64,000 nt of DNA from Isoetes taiwanensis. Taxonomy: Eukaryota > Streptophyta > Lycopodiopsida > Isoetales > Isoetaceae. This document shows, one piece after another, positions 1-11,239 of this stretch. Location: contig JAJEKV010000098.1 of the NCBI GenBank assembly GCA_021234155.1, forward strand, positions 3,214,806 to 3,278,805, written 5' to 3'. Position numbers and translations under genes: made by a program. Positions within the stretch are counted from its first letter, which is position 1, and every line of letters begins with the position of its first letter. The notes below the pieces were generated by a model. It had not been told where the DNA came from. It did not search any database and saw nothing but the letters and a program-made list of their open reading frames with translations.

Positions 1-2129
1 CAAGGTAAACCTTTAGAGACCCAAGACATGTGTTGGTATCACTAGCCTTGCAATTCATTATGTCCAATATCATAATTGAAACATCATCCAACATTTGGGT
101 TGGAAAAATGACATGATGCTTTATCCACAGAACTTGGCTTTGTGAATCTAAAGCAAATAGGGGCATGTACATGACTGATTTTGCAACACTCATTCATTAG
201 GAGGAGGAGACTAGAAGGTCATTTCATGTTGAAACTAGTTGTAATATGGTCTGCAGTTTTACATTAGATGAGCAAATATGCAAGCCAATTCTTCGATAGG
301 TTCTAAGCCCATTAGATTGTAACCACAATGTACATTGTTCAACATGCCTGCCAGCTTTGAGTTTGAGACCACCAAGGGTTGCACTACGTATAGTTCTGTC
401 CCATGGCCAGGTCTGGTGTCCTAGATGTTAAAATAATATGTATCTATCTATCTTTATTGAATTGCAACAATAACCAGTTTGTACGGTTTTCTTGAACTGA
501 ATTGAATTAAGTTTTCTCGTCCATGAAGACTACTTGCCTTATGGGGCCCAAAGAACAAAGAGTAGCCGGCCTATTAATGTGCATGATTAAAATTCTCCTG
601 CCCGGAGGGTTTTCGAGGGAAAAACCTTAGCAGTGATAGGCATGCTGGTGTACTGCACATTTGTAATTTTGTACATGGCAATGCAATGATCAAGACACAA
701 TTGAGCCATCATATCCATTACTTCAGTGGTTGGTTAGGTGCAACTAGCCCATCATGTCATGTTCGTATAGATGAGAATGTTAGGCAGTGCTAAAAGGTGT
801 GACTCTCATCTTCAATAAGCCTCAACTGATAGCATTGGCAAACCCTATTTTCTTGCTCTTCCTGGGCCCATCTGCCGGTCTCAATTTTGAGATGATGTGC
901 TCCTATGCAAATAGACCCAATCGCTCACGCTTTTTCATGGGCAAATGATTTGCTTTGCACAACTTTTAATATATTATTTTCTAAGCATTTGTCCTATCTT
1001 AAGGCTCAGTCCACTCAAGTCTGCAATGTCTGCTAATTCTGCCATACCCTCCTCCATTTCTAAAGAATAAGAATGACCAAAACTTATTTATTGAACTATA
1101 AAGAAAGCACAACCCTCTAAGTTTAATATTATCATGACCAGGTGTAATGAAAGAGAGGAACCTACGAATGTAATAGAATGACTTGAATAATCAACTCATT
1201 TTCCAAGTTCTCATGAACTTTTCTTTGATTGGAGAGTGTCTTTGGAACCGTTATTGCTTCATGCAAACTAGGAATTTTCATAATAGTATAATGGACTTTC
1301 AAAGGTTCCCACCTCATACGACTCAATCAAATATTATTCAGTTTCCCTTTTACGTACATATGTAAATGAAAAAAAAAAAAAAGCAGTCATTACACCATTC
1401 GTGCAATTCGTTCTGCCAAATCACCCCAATGACCCAAATCAAACTATGCTCAGAATTGAAGCAGCCAAAACAGGACTGGAGCTTGAACTTGCATATAGTA
1501 GGGATACAAGACAGGTTCTTTTTTCAGACATAGAGGCAGCTACACCTTTTTTTCAAACACCATGCACGTAAGAAGACTAGGAACCTTTACAGTGCAAAGA
1601 GTTGCTGCTCAGAGACTGGACCGCCTATGCCATCTTGTAGTGCATTTTCCTATGTCAAGGACATGTTGCACGTCCGACAACATGGGAGTCATCTCAAAGA
1701 TACAAATTTCTTAGTGCAGTTAACAGACGACACGAGGAGTTGTGCAAGGTGTGAAAGGCAAGGGTCTAGAAGAAGTGAGCAGTGTACAAGGAGGCACTGC
1801 TCTTATTTGTGGTCAGTCCCCTCAGAACTCCTGGTTGGGTTATGTTTAGTGCCTCTACTATCTGCATTTTATTTCCTCCTTTTTTATCCCCCTGCCATAT
1901 ATTGTGTTGGGGCTTTGTCCCCTAGTTCCCCCTTAGGTTTACGCCCTTAGCATTGTACCATCCCATGGCCCACTATGGTCTCCATGGACGTAAAACTTTC
2001 ATTCTCTATATCCAAAGATAGAGCATGTGTACTACAGGACGGGCTGGTCTCCTTGGATCATGACTTCATGGTCTTAATGATCTTAAAGAAGCGATAACCA
2101 TCAGAGCAGGGTAAAGATTCCTTTAAATT
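1..2129. other. Intergenic, no gene recognised
   Basis: I see no coding region here that resembles a known family. The open frames are short and have no recognisable motifs. The stretch holds a poly(A) run near 1369-1382 and the two short repeat-tail motifs described at 399-461 and 1964-2000. It is probably old retroelement debris. Confidence 0.5.
399..461 (+). repeat. Recurrent SINE/LINE 3'-tail motif ending in TATC repeats
   Basis: A block beginning CCCATGGCCA, followed by TGGTGTCC and a GTTAAAA stretch, runs into short TATC repeats. Near-identical blocks lie at 40511-40671 (CCCATGGCCA, TTGGTCTCC, CATTAAAA, then a long CTAT array) and, without the TATC tail, at 1964-2000. Recurrence at three unlinked sites with a simple-repeat 3' end is what a family of short retroposons with TATC tails would leave. 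The 5' limit of the unit cannot be seen. Confidence 0.4.
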
Positions 2130-2455
2130 CTATGAGCATTCTGTTAGGTCCTCTAACATTCTATAAGAATTCCTCAAGATTCTCTTATGATTCCTCTAGA
2201 TTCTCCAAGATTCTATGATGATTCTCTCAGATTCTCATAAGGTTCTTCTATTTCCTTAAGATTCCTTTAGATTTTCTAAGGCGCTATGAAGACCCCCTAA
2301 TGCTCTTGAGGTTCCTCTTGATTCTCCAAGATTCTATAAAGGTTCCGCTAGTTCTTGAGATTCTATAAAGATTCCCTTAGATTCTCTCAACATTCCCCTA
2401 GATTCCACATGTTCCTTAGGATTCCATAAAGATTCTCAATTTCGATCACAATGGC
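2130..2455. repeat. Degenerate GATTCT/CTCTAGATTC array (forward half)
   Basis: About 320 bases are made of a loosely repeated unit of roughly 12-25 bases built on TTCCTCTAGATTCTC and AAGATTCTAT. The copies are imperfect. The same motif in reverse complement (GAATCTT, AAGGAATC) fills 3180-3430, so the two arrays form a loose inverted pair around about 700 bases. This could be a fold-back element or a minisatellite that switches strand. Confidence 0.6.
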
Positions 2456-3179
2456 TCCAATGGCGACAAAATGATAGCAAATAATCCTTGGAAAGCTCAC
2501 GATAAGAGGAATTCAAAGACGTAAATCCTGCCTTTATCTGATACCCCTTCTAGGAGATATGGCCATTTGAATTCGAGGCACAAGAAAGAAGCTTCGTAAA
2601 AAGCTATGTAATAAATACAATGCCACCTCACTCCTTTCCTCATTAATTGTAGTGCACATATTTATAATTTCACACACGTGTCACCTTTTTTTAATAAAGC
2701 GTTGATAAAAATAACGAGGCGTTAAATTTCTAAGCAATCTCTAAATTGTTTAATCATCTGACACACTTGTCCAAATTGTCAAAATATATAACATTTTTCG
2801 CATATTTTCATATAAGTGGCGATCCTACAACCACTAGAATGACCTTTTCTTTACCCTTTTCAAAACAAAAAAAGCCCTAATTTTTCCTCAAAAACCTACA
2901 TGTCATTTTTAGGAGGAAGCATCAATGAAGAATATTCTAAAAGCATGTTTCTATCACAATTATATATGTTTAGAATACAATAATGAGGTATGATACATAA
3001 GAATGTTTTCCTATCCATTTTGATGCACCATGTGACATGCACATATTCATGTAAAACCCTTTGCAGCTTCCTTTTCTAAGCCAACAAGTTGCGAGTGTCA
3101 AGCTCTTGGTCTATGCTTGCTGAGAGCTTTGAAATGAGGGGTGCCATGTCTATTTTTTGACTGGTGCACAAGGGACCCA
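2456..3179. other. Spacer between inverted GATTCT arrays, no gene
   Basis: AT-rich sequence without a credible ORF. It is flanked by the two opposite-orientation arrays. If these are the arms of a fold-back element, this is its interior, but no transposase-like reading frame is visible. Confidence 0.4.
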
Positions 3180-3430
3180 TAGCAAATGTCAAAGAATTCA
3201 AAAGAATCTTGAAAGAATCTAATAATAGTATCAAATTTGAAGGAATCTTGATGGAATCTAAGGAAAATACTGGATAATTAAAGGGAGTCACAAGGAACCT
3301 TTAGATAATCTAATGAATATAAACAAACTTAGATGGACTTTAAGCGATTCTTTAGAAACTGTTGAGGAATCTTAACGTTTCTTGAAAGAACCTAGGGGAA
3401 GCTCAAAAGAATCTGAAGGAAACTGGAGGG
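3180..3430. repeat. Degenerate GAATCT array (inverted half)
   Basis: Repeated AAGAATCT, GGAATCTTGA and AGGAATCTAA motifs, the reverse complement of the array at 2130-2455. The copies are diverged. It runs directly into an ATTGT microsatellite at 3451. Confidence 0.6.
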
Positions 3431-3450
3431 TCTTCTTTCAATTCTAATGT

Positions 3451-3480
3451 ATTGTATTGTATTGTATTGTATTGTATTGT
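3451..3480. repeat. (ATTGT)6 microsatellite
   Basis: Six perfect copies of ATTGT, flanked by imperfect copies on both sides (AATGT before; ATTAT and ATTCT after). Confidence 0.95.
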
Positions 3481-4270
3481 ATTATATTCTATTCTTTCAT
3501 TGAACACCACTTCACCATCCCAACATGCACAACACGAACCAAAGAAATGTTCATTGCAGCATTGGGTGTCGCGATAAATTTCTTGAGAATATATGATTCT
3601 AAATATAGAGGAGTTATCATTTTTGGTTTGTGAAAGGGGCAATCCTTTTAAGTAGGACGTGAACTAACACGTTATATGTATTTGTAAATGACATACATGT
3701 AGAACGAACAATTTCGATATAGATAGGGTGGGAATTCAAAACAGCAATTAACATATGTTAACAAATTAGATGTCTAATCCTAGGAATCCAAAGGGGTCTT
3801 TAGTCCATGGTAACGTTTAGGCTTCGAGTTCTATAAATCCACAGGATGCAATGCTCCACGACAACATTGAAGTTTTGATTGCCCAAGGGAAGCTTGTGAT
3901 GTGGAAGCATACACGTATTGGCCATGAACCTGTGGAACATACTGGGCTCTTGTCATGGAACTGGATGTTACATCATATGTCGGTCTCCAAAAAGAACAAA
4001 TTATGTTCGATTATATATGAGACAGAGGGAAAGGGCTTCAGGTTCAGTTCACAAATGTCACAGTGCAATAGTTGGGGGACACATTTAATGTGTGAAAGGG
4101 CCACCTCATGTGACATTTGCGTGTGTAATGAACTAAAAGCAAGACTTTAGCAGGATGTAACTCCTAACCGAAGGTGTGTGTGGCCTTCAAATAAGGGGAA
4201 GAAAATTATTTATCTATCTATCTTCAAAATAAAAGAAAGAAAAACAATTATTGAAAATGGGATGGATGTT
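3481..4270. other. Intergenic, no gene
   Basis: No recognisable coding region. A 99-residue open frame at 3851-4150 has no motif I recognise. Near 4200-4225 there is another short TATC tail (TTATCTATCTATCTTC), preceded by a stretch that differs from the one at 399-461. Confidence 0.4.
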
Positions 4271-5054
4271 GAATTCCGTTTGGCCGCGTATACAATATTG
4301 AGGTCAGCGTTTGCCCCGAGATGGCGAGACACGTGGCAGGCTATCATTAGCTTACGTGGCAGCTAGATACCGTCTACGTGGCTATTTCCGAATAACGGAT
4401 ATTCGAATCCTTAGAACGGATATCCGCCCTATTCCGTGCCAAATTGTATTTTACCGGCTGCCGCCAGTCAGACCGAGAACAGCCGCAGCGCAGATGAACG
4501 GAACGCGCCGGTCAAACCTTTCCCACCTTTTTCCATAAAAACGACCATGGCCTCTTTGCTCTTCCGGCGACACGGCTTCTTCGATCTAGCAGGTCCGGTT
4601 CCTATATTAACGCTCCCTTTGCCCCCGCACTTATTGTGGATTGTCATTTTTTGGGATATAGAGGTCAGTTTTATTCATGAATTTATGACTTGGTCCGTTT
4701 CGGAATTTATTCTGGTCTAGTTCTGGTTGCTTGAATCAGAATCAATTTAAAGGGCAGCTTTTGGATCAAATTTGGCTCGTGATCGTGAGCATTTGTTTGC
4801 GTATTTGCGTAATTTGGCATCGGCTGCTGGGTGGGTGGCCGTTTTTTAAGCCCAATTTGGGCATTAAGGACATAATTGGTCTTTGATTCCCGTGAAACGG
4901 CAGCCTCTTGGATAAATGTGCTCGTGAACTGTTGTTGATATTTCTGGCACTTGTGCAACATTCGAGTTCTGTAAGGTCGTCTTGCGCAAATTAACTGCGT
5001 TATTCTGTCTCTGTATTATTTTCTTACTTCAGAGAAGCTCCTCAAAGTTTTGCC
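4271..5054 (+). promoter_or_regulatory. Upstream region and probable 5' UTR of the transporter gene
   Basis: GC content rises here compared with the sequence to the left, as is usual around a plant transcription start. CCTATATTAA at 4601-4610 is a possible TATA-like element. A polypyrimidine tract ending TTACTTCAG lies just before 5034 and could be the acceptor of a 5'-UTR intron, placing the start codon about 20 bases into the next exon. Neither the promoter nor the UTR intron is proven. Confidence 0.4.
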
Positions 5055-7128
5055 ATGGAAGATGAGAGACCCCATAATCATCAAGTCCCTCCTGGGATTT
5101 CATTACTCAGATTGGTGAGGGGAAAGGACATGAGGCGAAGATCATACCGCAATCTAGTGCTTCTTGTAACATTTATTGCATATGCTTGTTATCACCAATC
5201 TCGCAAACCTCCTAGCATTGTAAAGTCTGTTCTAGATCCAGAGACAACAGGTGCTTTACATCCACAGACTCTAAGATCACCAAGGGATGTGGCCCCCTAC
5301 TCCTGGCCCCTGAATTTGATATATATAAGACAGGAATACTCGTCCAATCATGAGTTGTTGAAAGCAGGATGGGCACCTTTTAATGGAACTCAAGGAAAAG
5401 CAAGGCTTGGAGAAATAGATGTGGCTTTTCTAGCATGTTATGCATTTGGAATGTATTTTGCAGGCCATCTAGGAGATAGAGTGGATCTCAGAGTTTTCCT
5501 GACACTGGGTATGGTTCTAAGTGGCTTCTTTGTTTGTTTATTTGGCATGGCATATTGGTGGCAGATCCACAACATCTATTATTTCTTTGCTGTTCAGATG
5601 ATGGCTGGTCTCTTCCAAGCTACAGGATGGCCATCAGTGGTTGCCATTGTTGGTAATTGGTATGGGAAGAGCAAAAGAGGGCTTATAATGGGAATATGGA
5701 ATGCTCATACTTCTGTTGGTAATATTGTGGGGTCTCTGGTTGCTGCTGCTGCCTTGCAGTATGGATGGGGGTGGTCGTTTATTTTTCCAGGGCTCATAAT
5801 TATGTTTGGAGGTCTCCTTGTTTACTGTCTCCTCATTGTTGAACCTGAAGATGTAGGCTTGCCTTCTCCTTATGAACGTCGAAATGTGTCCGATACAGAG
5901 TCTGATTGCTCACTAGTGATAGGTGAGAATCATCTGCCTGCACAGAATGGTAATCCTGAGACAGAGTCTTCACCAGAAGCAAGTCCAAGAGATGAAGAGT
6001 GCTCACAGAGTGGGAAGGTCATAGTTGATTTTCGGAAGAGGGTTTTGGATGAAGAATCTGGTCTGTCAAGTGAGCAGTTATGTGCTACTCCACGGAGGAA
6101 CCATGCTGTTGGCTTTCTAGAGGCCTGGCTGATCCCAGGGGTTGCTCCCTTTGCCTTTTGCCTTTTCTTCTCCAAGTTGGTAGCATACACATTTTTATAC
6201 TGGCTGCCTTTCTATGTTAGGCATACTGGTAAGTTATTAATCTTGAGGTAGTCTTTTGCTCCATTCCGAATGTTTCATCTTTAAAAATTCCTTTTCTAAA
6301 TGCATTTGGAATTTTAGCATTAGTATCTCTACTTTACATTTAACCTGCAATTGCTTGATTTGTGCTAGAGCATGTCAAAAGCACAATGTTAATATTTTCT
6401 AGTGTTTACAGTGCAAGCATGGATGTGTATTCTTATGTGGGTTGTATTGCAGAGATTGCTGGAGAATACTTGTCAGATGCTACTGCTGGAAACCTTTCAA
6501 CATTATTTGACATAGGAGGGGTGGTTGGTGGTGTTTTGGCTGGTTATATTTCAGATAAGCTGAATGCACGAGCCACCACAGCAGCAACTTTTATGTACAT
6601 CGCAATACCTGTTCTATACTTATACCATCAATATGGCCATGTATCAATGACTTTAAATGTGGCACTGATGGTTCTAGCTGGCTTATTTGTAAATGGACCA
6701 TATGCACTCATTACCACAGCAGTTTCTGCTGATCTTGGTACCCATGGTTCTTTGAATGGTGACTCAAAGGCTTTGGCTACTGTTACAGCAATTATTGATG
6801 GGACTGGTTCTGTTGGAGCTGCCTTAGGTCCTTTGTTGACAGGGTTCATCTCTCAAAATGGATGGAGCAATGTGTTTATAATGCTCATGCTGTCTGCCTT
6901 AATAGCAGGTCTTTTAATATCCAGATTGGTTGTAGCTGAGATAATGGAGAAGATTAATTCCATCAGGAGTCCACAGAAAGATACACTTGAGCATGGTAAT
7001 GCAACAGGTATAATATATAACCGTGTATTCTCTATTGTTTGGCTGTTTACTTTACTGTTTACTTATCCAGTTTTTTTTATCTACCTGTAGATTCACTCAA
7101 TGAACCTTTGATTAGTCACAGCGGCTGA
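5055..7128 (+). CDS. Putative glycerol-3-phosphate transporter (plant G3Pp group, MFS), three coding exons
   Basis: This is a major facilitator superfamily membrane protein that resembles the plant glycerol-3-phosphate permease group, related to bacterial GlpT (organophosphate:phosphate antiport). My splice model is 5055-6228, 6453-7007 and 7091-7128. All introns are GT-AG, and the phases are consistent (phase 1 at both junctions). The result is 588 residues ending ...NEPLISHSG. The N-terminus has a basic segment followed by YACYHQSRKP, typical of the family's first helix. The MFS loop motif GHLGDR lies at about 137-142 and GNWYGKSKRGLIMG at 200-213. A long hydrophilic central loop spans about 270-350. 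Exon 2 carries the conserved ATTAATFMY and NGPYALITTAVSADLGTH blocks. About twelve hydrophobic segments are present. No stop or frameshift was seen. A stand-alone gene with no related neighbour. Substrate specificity is inferred from the family. Confidence 0.93.
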
Positions 7129-8087
7129 GTTTGAGATGGCTTAAAGCTTCTTCATCATTGTATAAAATTGAAGCTTGAAGACAAGGTCAGTTTGTAGTAC
7201 AAAGGGGCCGCTTAAATACATCTTCTAGTCTTGGCTAAGTGTGTCAATTCCCTTCATGGCATTACCTCATCTATATTATGTAAGCTACCTAGTTGAGCCA
7301 TGAAGACCAACAAGTTTTGTAGCTCACTTTATTGTGTACGTATGGAATTATATGTTCCCATGGGTGTGGAGCTCTCGGGTGAAAGCAGGAAGGGACAAGT
7401 TTCGGGAAAATCTTATCCTTGAGATATAAATTCAATATTCAGTTGAGCAGGTGCATGAACAAAATCATGTAATCCAGCAATTCATTTTAAAAGCTGGCCC
7501 TTTGATTTGGCAGCATAAATATAGCGCAGCCCAGAATGGATTGTAATACTAGATTCTACCAGATTGATTTGTTGATAACATTAGATTCTGCGCGATGCTA
7601 ACTGGGAACAACAGCATCGTGCTGTATATACAGCGGAGCTCATCTTTGTCGTTCCAGTTCTCCTTGCTAAAATAAAAAATTGACTTCTATCTTAAGAAGA
7701 CGATTCACAATGTCAAATATATAAGGGTTTGTTCCACTGAATTGGCAAAATCCATATAAGATGTGTTCCATTTAGTATTGTATATAAGGGAGCTGGACAG
7801 TTGCCTAACCCCATTTCCTACTACTTTTTGGGTTTTCTTCAGTTGAGGTCACAAAATGGTATTTTAGTGTAATAGCCTCTGCCGGGTCATTACATTACAT
7901 TTTGTGGATACCATGTTTCTTGAATCATCCATGAAAAATGGCTGGCCGTTATTCGCGATCCTCACCACTTTTCATGTTTATTCAGGTAAAACAGGGCATC
8001 GTCACGACAATGTTGGTGCATATAAGTTGCCCCTTAGGTTGTCCAATGACTTGTTGAGCCGGGCTTGAAGTCAGTAAAGAAAAAGTC
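7129..8087. other. 3' flank of the transporter gene
   Basis: Probable 3' UTR followed by non-coding DNA. A candidate polyadenylation motif AATAAA is at about 7671. There is no ORF with family features. Confidence 0.4.
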
Positions 8088-8263
8088 ACTTGTGTAGCCT
8101 AGGGGGTGTATCATAAGTATGTGGGAACTCGATTGACACGGGGCGGCACAATGTCGAGCTTTGTATCATGGAGCGACTTGTGTAGCCTAGGGGGTGTATC
8201 ATAAGTATGTGGGAACTCGATTGACACGGGGCGGCACAATGTCGAGCTTTGTATCATGGAGCG
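8088..8263. repeat. Perfect 88-bp tandem duplication
   Basis: Copy 1 is 8088-8175 and copy 2 is 8176-8263. I found no difference between them by eye. Both contain TCATAAGTATGTGGGAACTC and GGGGCGGCACAATG. The identity means either a very recent duplication or an assembly artefact. Confidence 0.95.
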
Positions 8264-9599
8264 ACTGGCACGGAGGTCGAGGTGTCAGTTCGGAATCAAT
8301 GCTAGATGATGAATCTTGTAAAAGGAATGGTCTAGTTGATCCAAATGTGGTCAACTCAACAACCACGACAGGATGTGGGGAGATGGTTTGTCTTTGGGAG
8401 ATCATATTATGGGTAGTGGTCTAGAGCTTCTTGGGTGAATGGTTCGAAGTTGATTGAGAATTGTACTTGCCGTGGTCTCTTTGTTAAGGTCGTAACCGAT
8501 TTGGCTGAAGTACAACATTGTTTAGCATGACATGCTTTCTGGGAACTTTTGAATGTCAGGGAGGATTGGCTATGGTGTTTTTTGGAATAATAAGTGGTTT
8601 GGGTCGCTTGATGAAATTTCTTCTTAGATGACATGTGTTCAAACTATCTTTAGAATGGTCTACTTTTGAGCTCCAAGGACCATGGAGGCTGGAATGCAGT
8701 TTTTGGGTCCCATCTAGGATTGCTTCGAAGGTTGTGCTTATATCAGTAGCTTCAGGGTGATAGAGGCTGGAATAGGGTATTCATTACGGTTTATTAGGTC
8801 ACATGAGGTGGAAGTTGTGTTTTGTTTGTAGTGTACTATTCAGAATGAGAATGAATTGTTTTTGTTTGTACTGAAGTGGATGAGAATAAAGTATCGTTGG
8901 TTGGGCTCGAAAGTGATTTGAAAAAATCTCAGGGCGTCGCCCAAAAGAAATGGTTGAGCTGGCCTCATGGCCAGGAAATGCCGAAGTTGTACGGTAGTAT
9001 GGCCGAGGCATTTCCCAACCACATGGCCACCGAGGCCATTTCATATGGGCCGTAACACCTCAACAGAAGACGTTATCAGCCTTAATGTTCTGGGCCAAGT
9101 CATTTTGCTTTTGCACGCAAAATTCGGCAAGATTTCTCAATTGAGTACTGCAAGCATCAAATCCTTCCATCATGCTGCTCCAAAAAGGTTGGAAACTAGA
9201 TTCCGCCCTGCTTTACCTGAAAAGCCCCATGAAGTTTCGCTTGATTTGGGCCTAATTTAAATTTTTTGCAATCTAGCATTGCCGATCTTCTGATTGCTCG
9301 TGAGACTAATCTGGAGCTGTAATCATGCTTCTATTATGCTCAACCAGAGATTTGACTTGCTTACTGACCAAAGCTCCATTGAATTCATCTCTGAATCCAC
9401 TTCAAAAAGGTCTGATTTTGCTCTCGCTATTGAAAGACGACAAAGTAAAAAAAATGGCCGCAACAAAAGACTGTGATCACTAACAAAAGAACTGCGATCA
9501 AGAATTGTGAGGCAACAAAATTTTTGAGATCAAGAAGCAATTGCCGGACCTGCAACAACAAAAAAAAAAAAATCTGCCAACCTTTCTTGTGTTGAGACC
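8264..9599. other. Unassigned sequence left of the chromovirus
   Basis: No host gene is recognised. The 5' LTR of the chromovirus should lie here, but I found no segment matching the putative 3' LTR at 22633-23540, so it is deleted or too diverged. An imperfect hairpin is described at 8947-9042. A poly(A) run is at 9559-9571. Confidence 0.4.
8947..9042. repeat. Imperfect inverted repeat with 36-base arms
   Basis: The left arm 8947-8982 and right arm 9007-9042 pair at the outer GAAATGG/CCATTTC, the inner GGAAATGCC/GGCATTTCC and part of the centre (TGGCC). The loop is 24 bases. Because of this symmetry, both strands show overlapping open frames here that are not genes. Confidence 0.6.
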
Positions 9600-9610
9600 T
9601 AGAGAGTTCA

Positions 9611-10460
9611 TTGAGTACGAAACTTTTACGTATTCTCCAGATGGAACTACCTCCTAGGGAACATCTATCCAGTCCTCATTATGCTGCTAATAATGCCAAT
9701 CGGGAGGAGAGTAATTTTGACATAATGAGGAAAACTTTAGAATCCTCTATGTTGCAAGCTTTCTTAAGCTTCCAAACAAGCATAGAGAACCAACTTACCG
9801 ATGCGAATCGAAGCTAGCCTTGAGAGCAAATGCAAATCGAGAATCTACGACAAGGGCAAAGATAGGTTAGGGATCATAAATTTGCAAGCTATTTAAGGGG
9901 AAATTTTCTTAATCCGGATTGATTAAACAAGGAGATATGGGAGGTCCACAAGTACTGAGAACAAATAGTGGGAGAAGCCATCAATAGAGAGTCTTCGATG
10001 CCCCTAAGCTCGCACTCTAGGCGGAGGAAAAGGAACAAAGAAGAGGATACGACATCATCTACGCCTATGAGCCAAGGGATGGAAAGTTCTCCAGCACAAA
10101 AGAAATCATCTGCTTTAAAAGAGATTGCCAAGAAATATAAGTTGGAACTATTTGATGGTTCTGATAAGAATGGGGCACACGGCTCGATATTTCGAGAGTA
10201 TCCTTAAGAAGGAGAAGAATGCCAATCGTAGAGAGCAACAAAGAGGAAATTTCCAAAAGAATTATAGAGATGAATCAAACTCTCAGGTTCATCAAACTTT
10301 TCATAATGCCCCTAAGTTACCTTTGAATGCAATGTCGCTGGATGGATGAAGAAAAGAAAAGAAAGTTGAATATGATAAGTGCATGAAGGAAAATTTATGT
10401 TTTTCTTTGCCAAGCAAAAGGGGCACTGAGAACACGTTTTTGTCCTAAGAAGAATAACTC
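9611..10460 (+). pseudogene. Gag remnant of the chromovirus with degraded zinc knuckle
   Basis: Open pieces at 9611-9817, 9968-10207 and 10125-10349 lie in different frames and read as hydrophilic, Glu/Arg/Ser-rich Gag-like sequence. Near 10378-10440 a CCHC-like knuckle (KCMKEN.C..C.AKGH) can be recovered by eye, but the residue after the His is TGA where Trp or Tyr is expected. It lies directly before the protease region, as in intact elements. Confidence 0.65.
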
Positions 10461-10507
10461 AAATGCCAAGGTTCAAGGATCTCAGAATGTAGGGGCAATG
10501 AGAAGAT

Positions 10508-10870
10508 ATGCAAGTTTGTGCAGCAGTCGATCAAGGAACAGCACAACTGCAGGCACATGTAGTACAAGTTGAAGGTAAAATTAATGAAGTTCCTTTTAAT
10601 ATTTTGATTGATATGGGAGCCACTCACAATTTTATTTCACCAAGGCTTGTCAAGTTGTTTGGGTTGAATACTAATCAACAAGCCTTAAGAATAATGAAAA
10701 TGGTGATGGTGTTTAAAAGGCTACTAGTGAGTATGTGCATGCATTAAAATTAAAAGTGCAAGAAATTCCTACAATTGCAAATTTCCATGTGCTTCAGCTA
10801 GGCCCATATGATATTATTATAGGCATTGAATGGCTTAGTGAGGTGCATGCTATAGTAGATTGTCATGAAA
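10508..10870 (+). pseudogene. Retroviral-type aspartic protease remnant
   Basis: The segment reads NILIDMGATHNFISPRLVK, which corresponds to the D-[ST]-G-A-T-H-N-F catalytic loop of plant Ty3/gypsy proteases. The middle catalytic residue is Met (DMG), so the site is damaged. A frameshift follows near 10720. Sequence downstream to about 10870 continues the domain (PYDIIIGIEWLSE) in another frame. Confidence 0.8.
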
Positions 10871-11239
10871 AGAGTTGTGAGAGTAAAATCTAAGGAACAT
10901 CAAGAGCTATATATCTTTGGAAGGATTGAATAAGCGATATTTTTATTCCTAAACCCATTAGTCGCAAGCAAATCAAGAGGCCAATTAGGAAGCATAAAAG
11001 GTTGGGGTTGCTTGTACTCAAAGGGTCGGGAGAAATTAATCAAGTATGCATGAATGATGTGCGGGACATCCTCGAGGAGTTCAAGGAAGTGTTTTGGAAG
11101 AGTTGGCGGAGTTACCTCCTCAAAGATATGTTGATCATGCAATTGATTTGGTTTGAGGGAGCTTCTCCTCCATCGGAAGCTCCATATAGATTTGCCTTAT
11201 CGAGCTAGTGGAATTAAAAAGGCGAAAAAAAGAACTTCT

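Noticed and set aside
6628-6849. Minus-strand ORF inside the transporter
   Set aside because: It is a shadow of a clearly conserved plus-strand exon.
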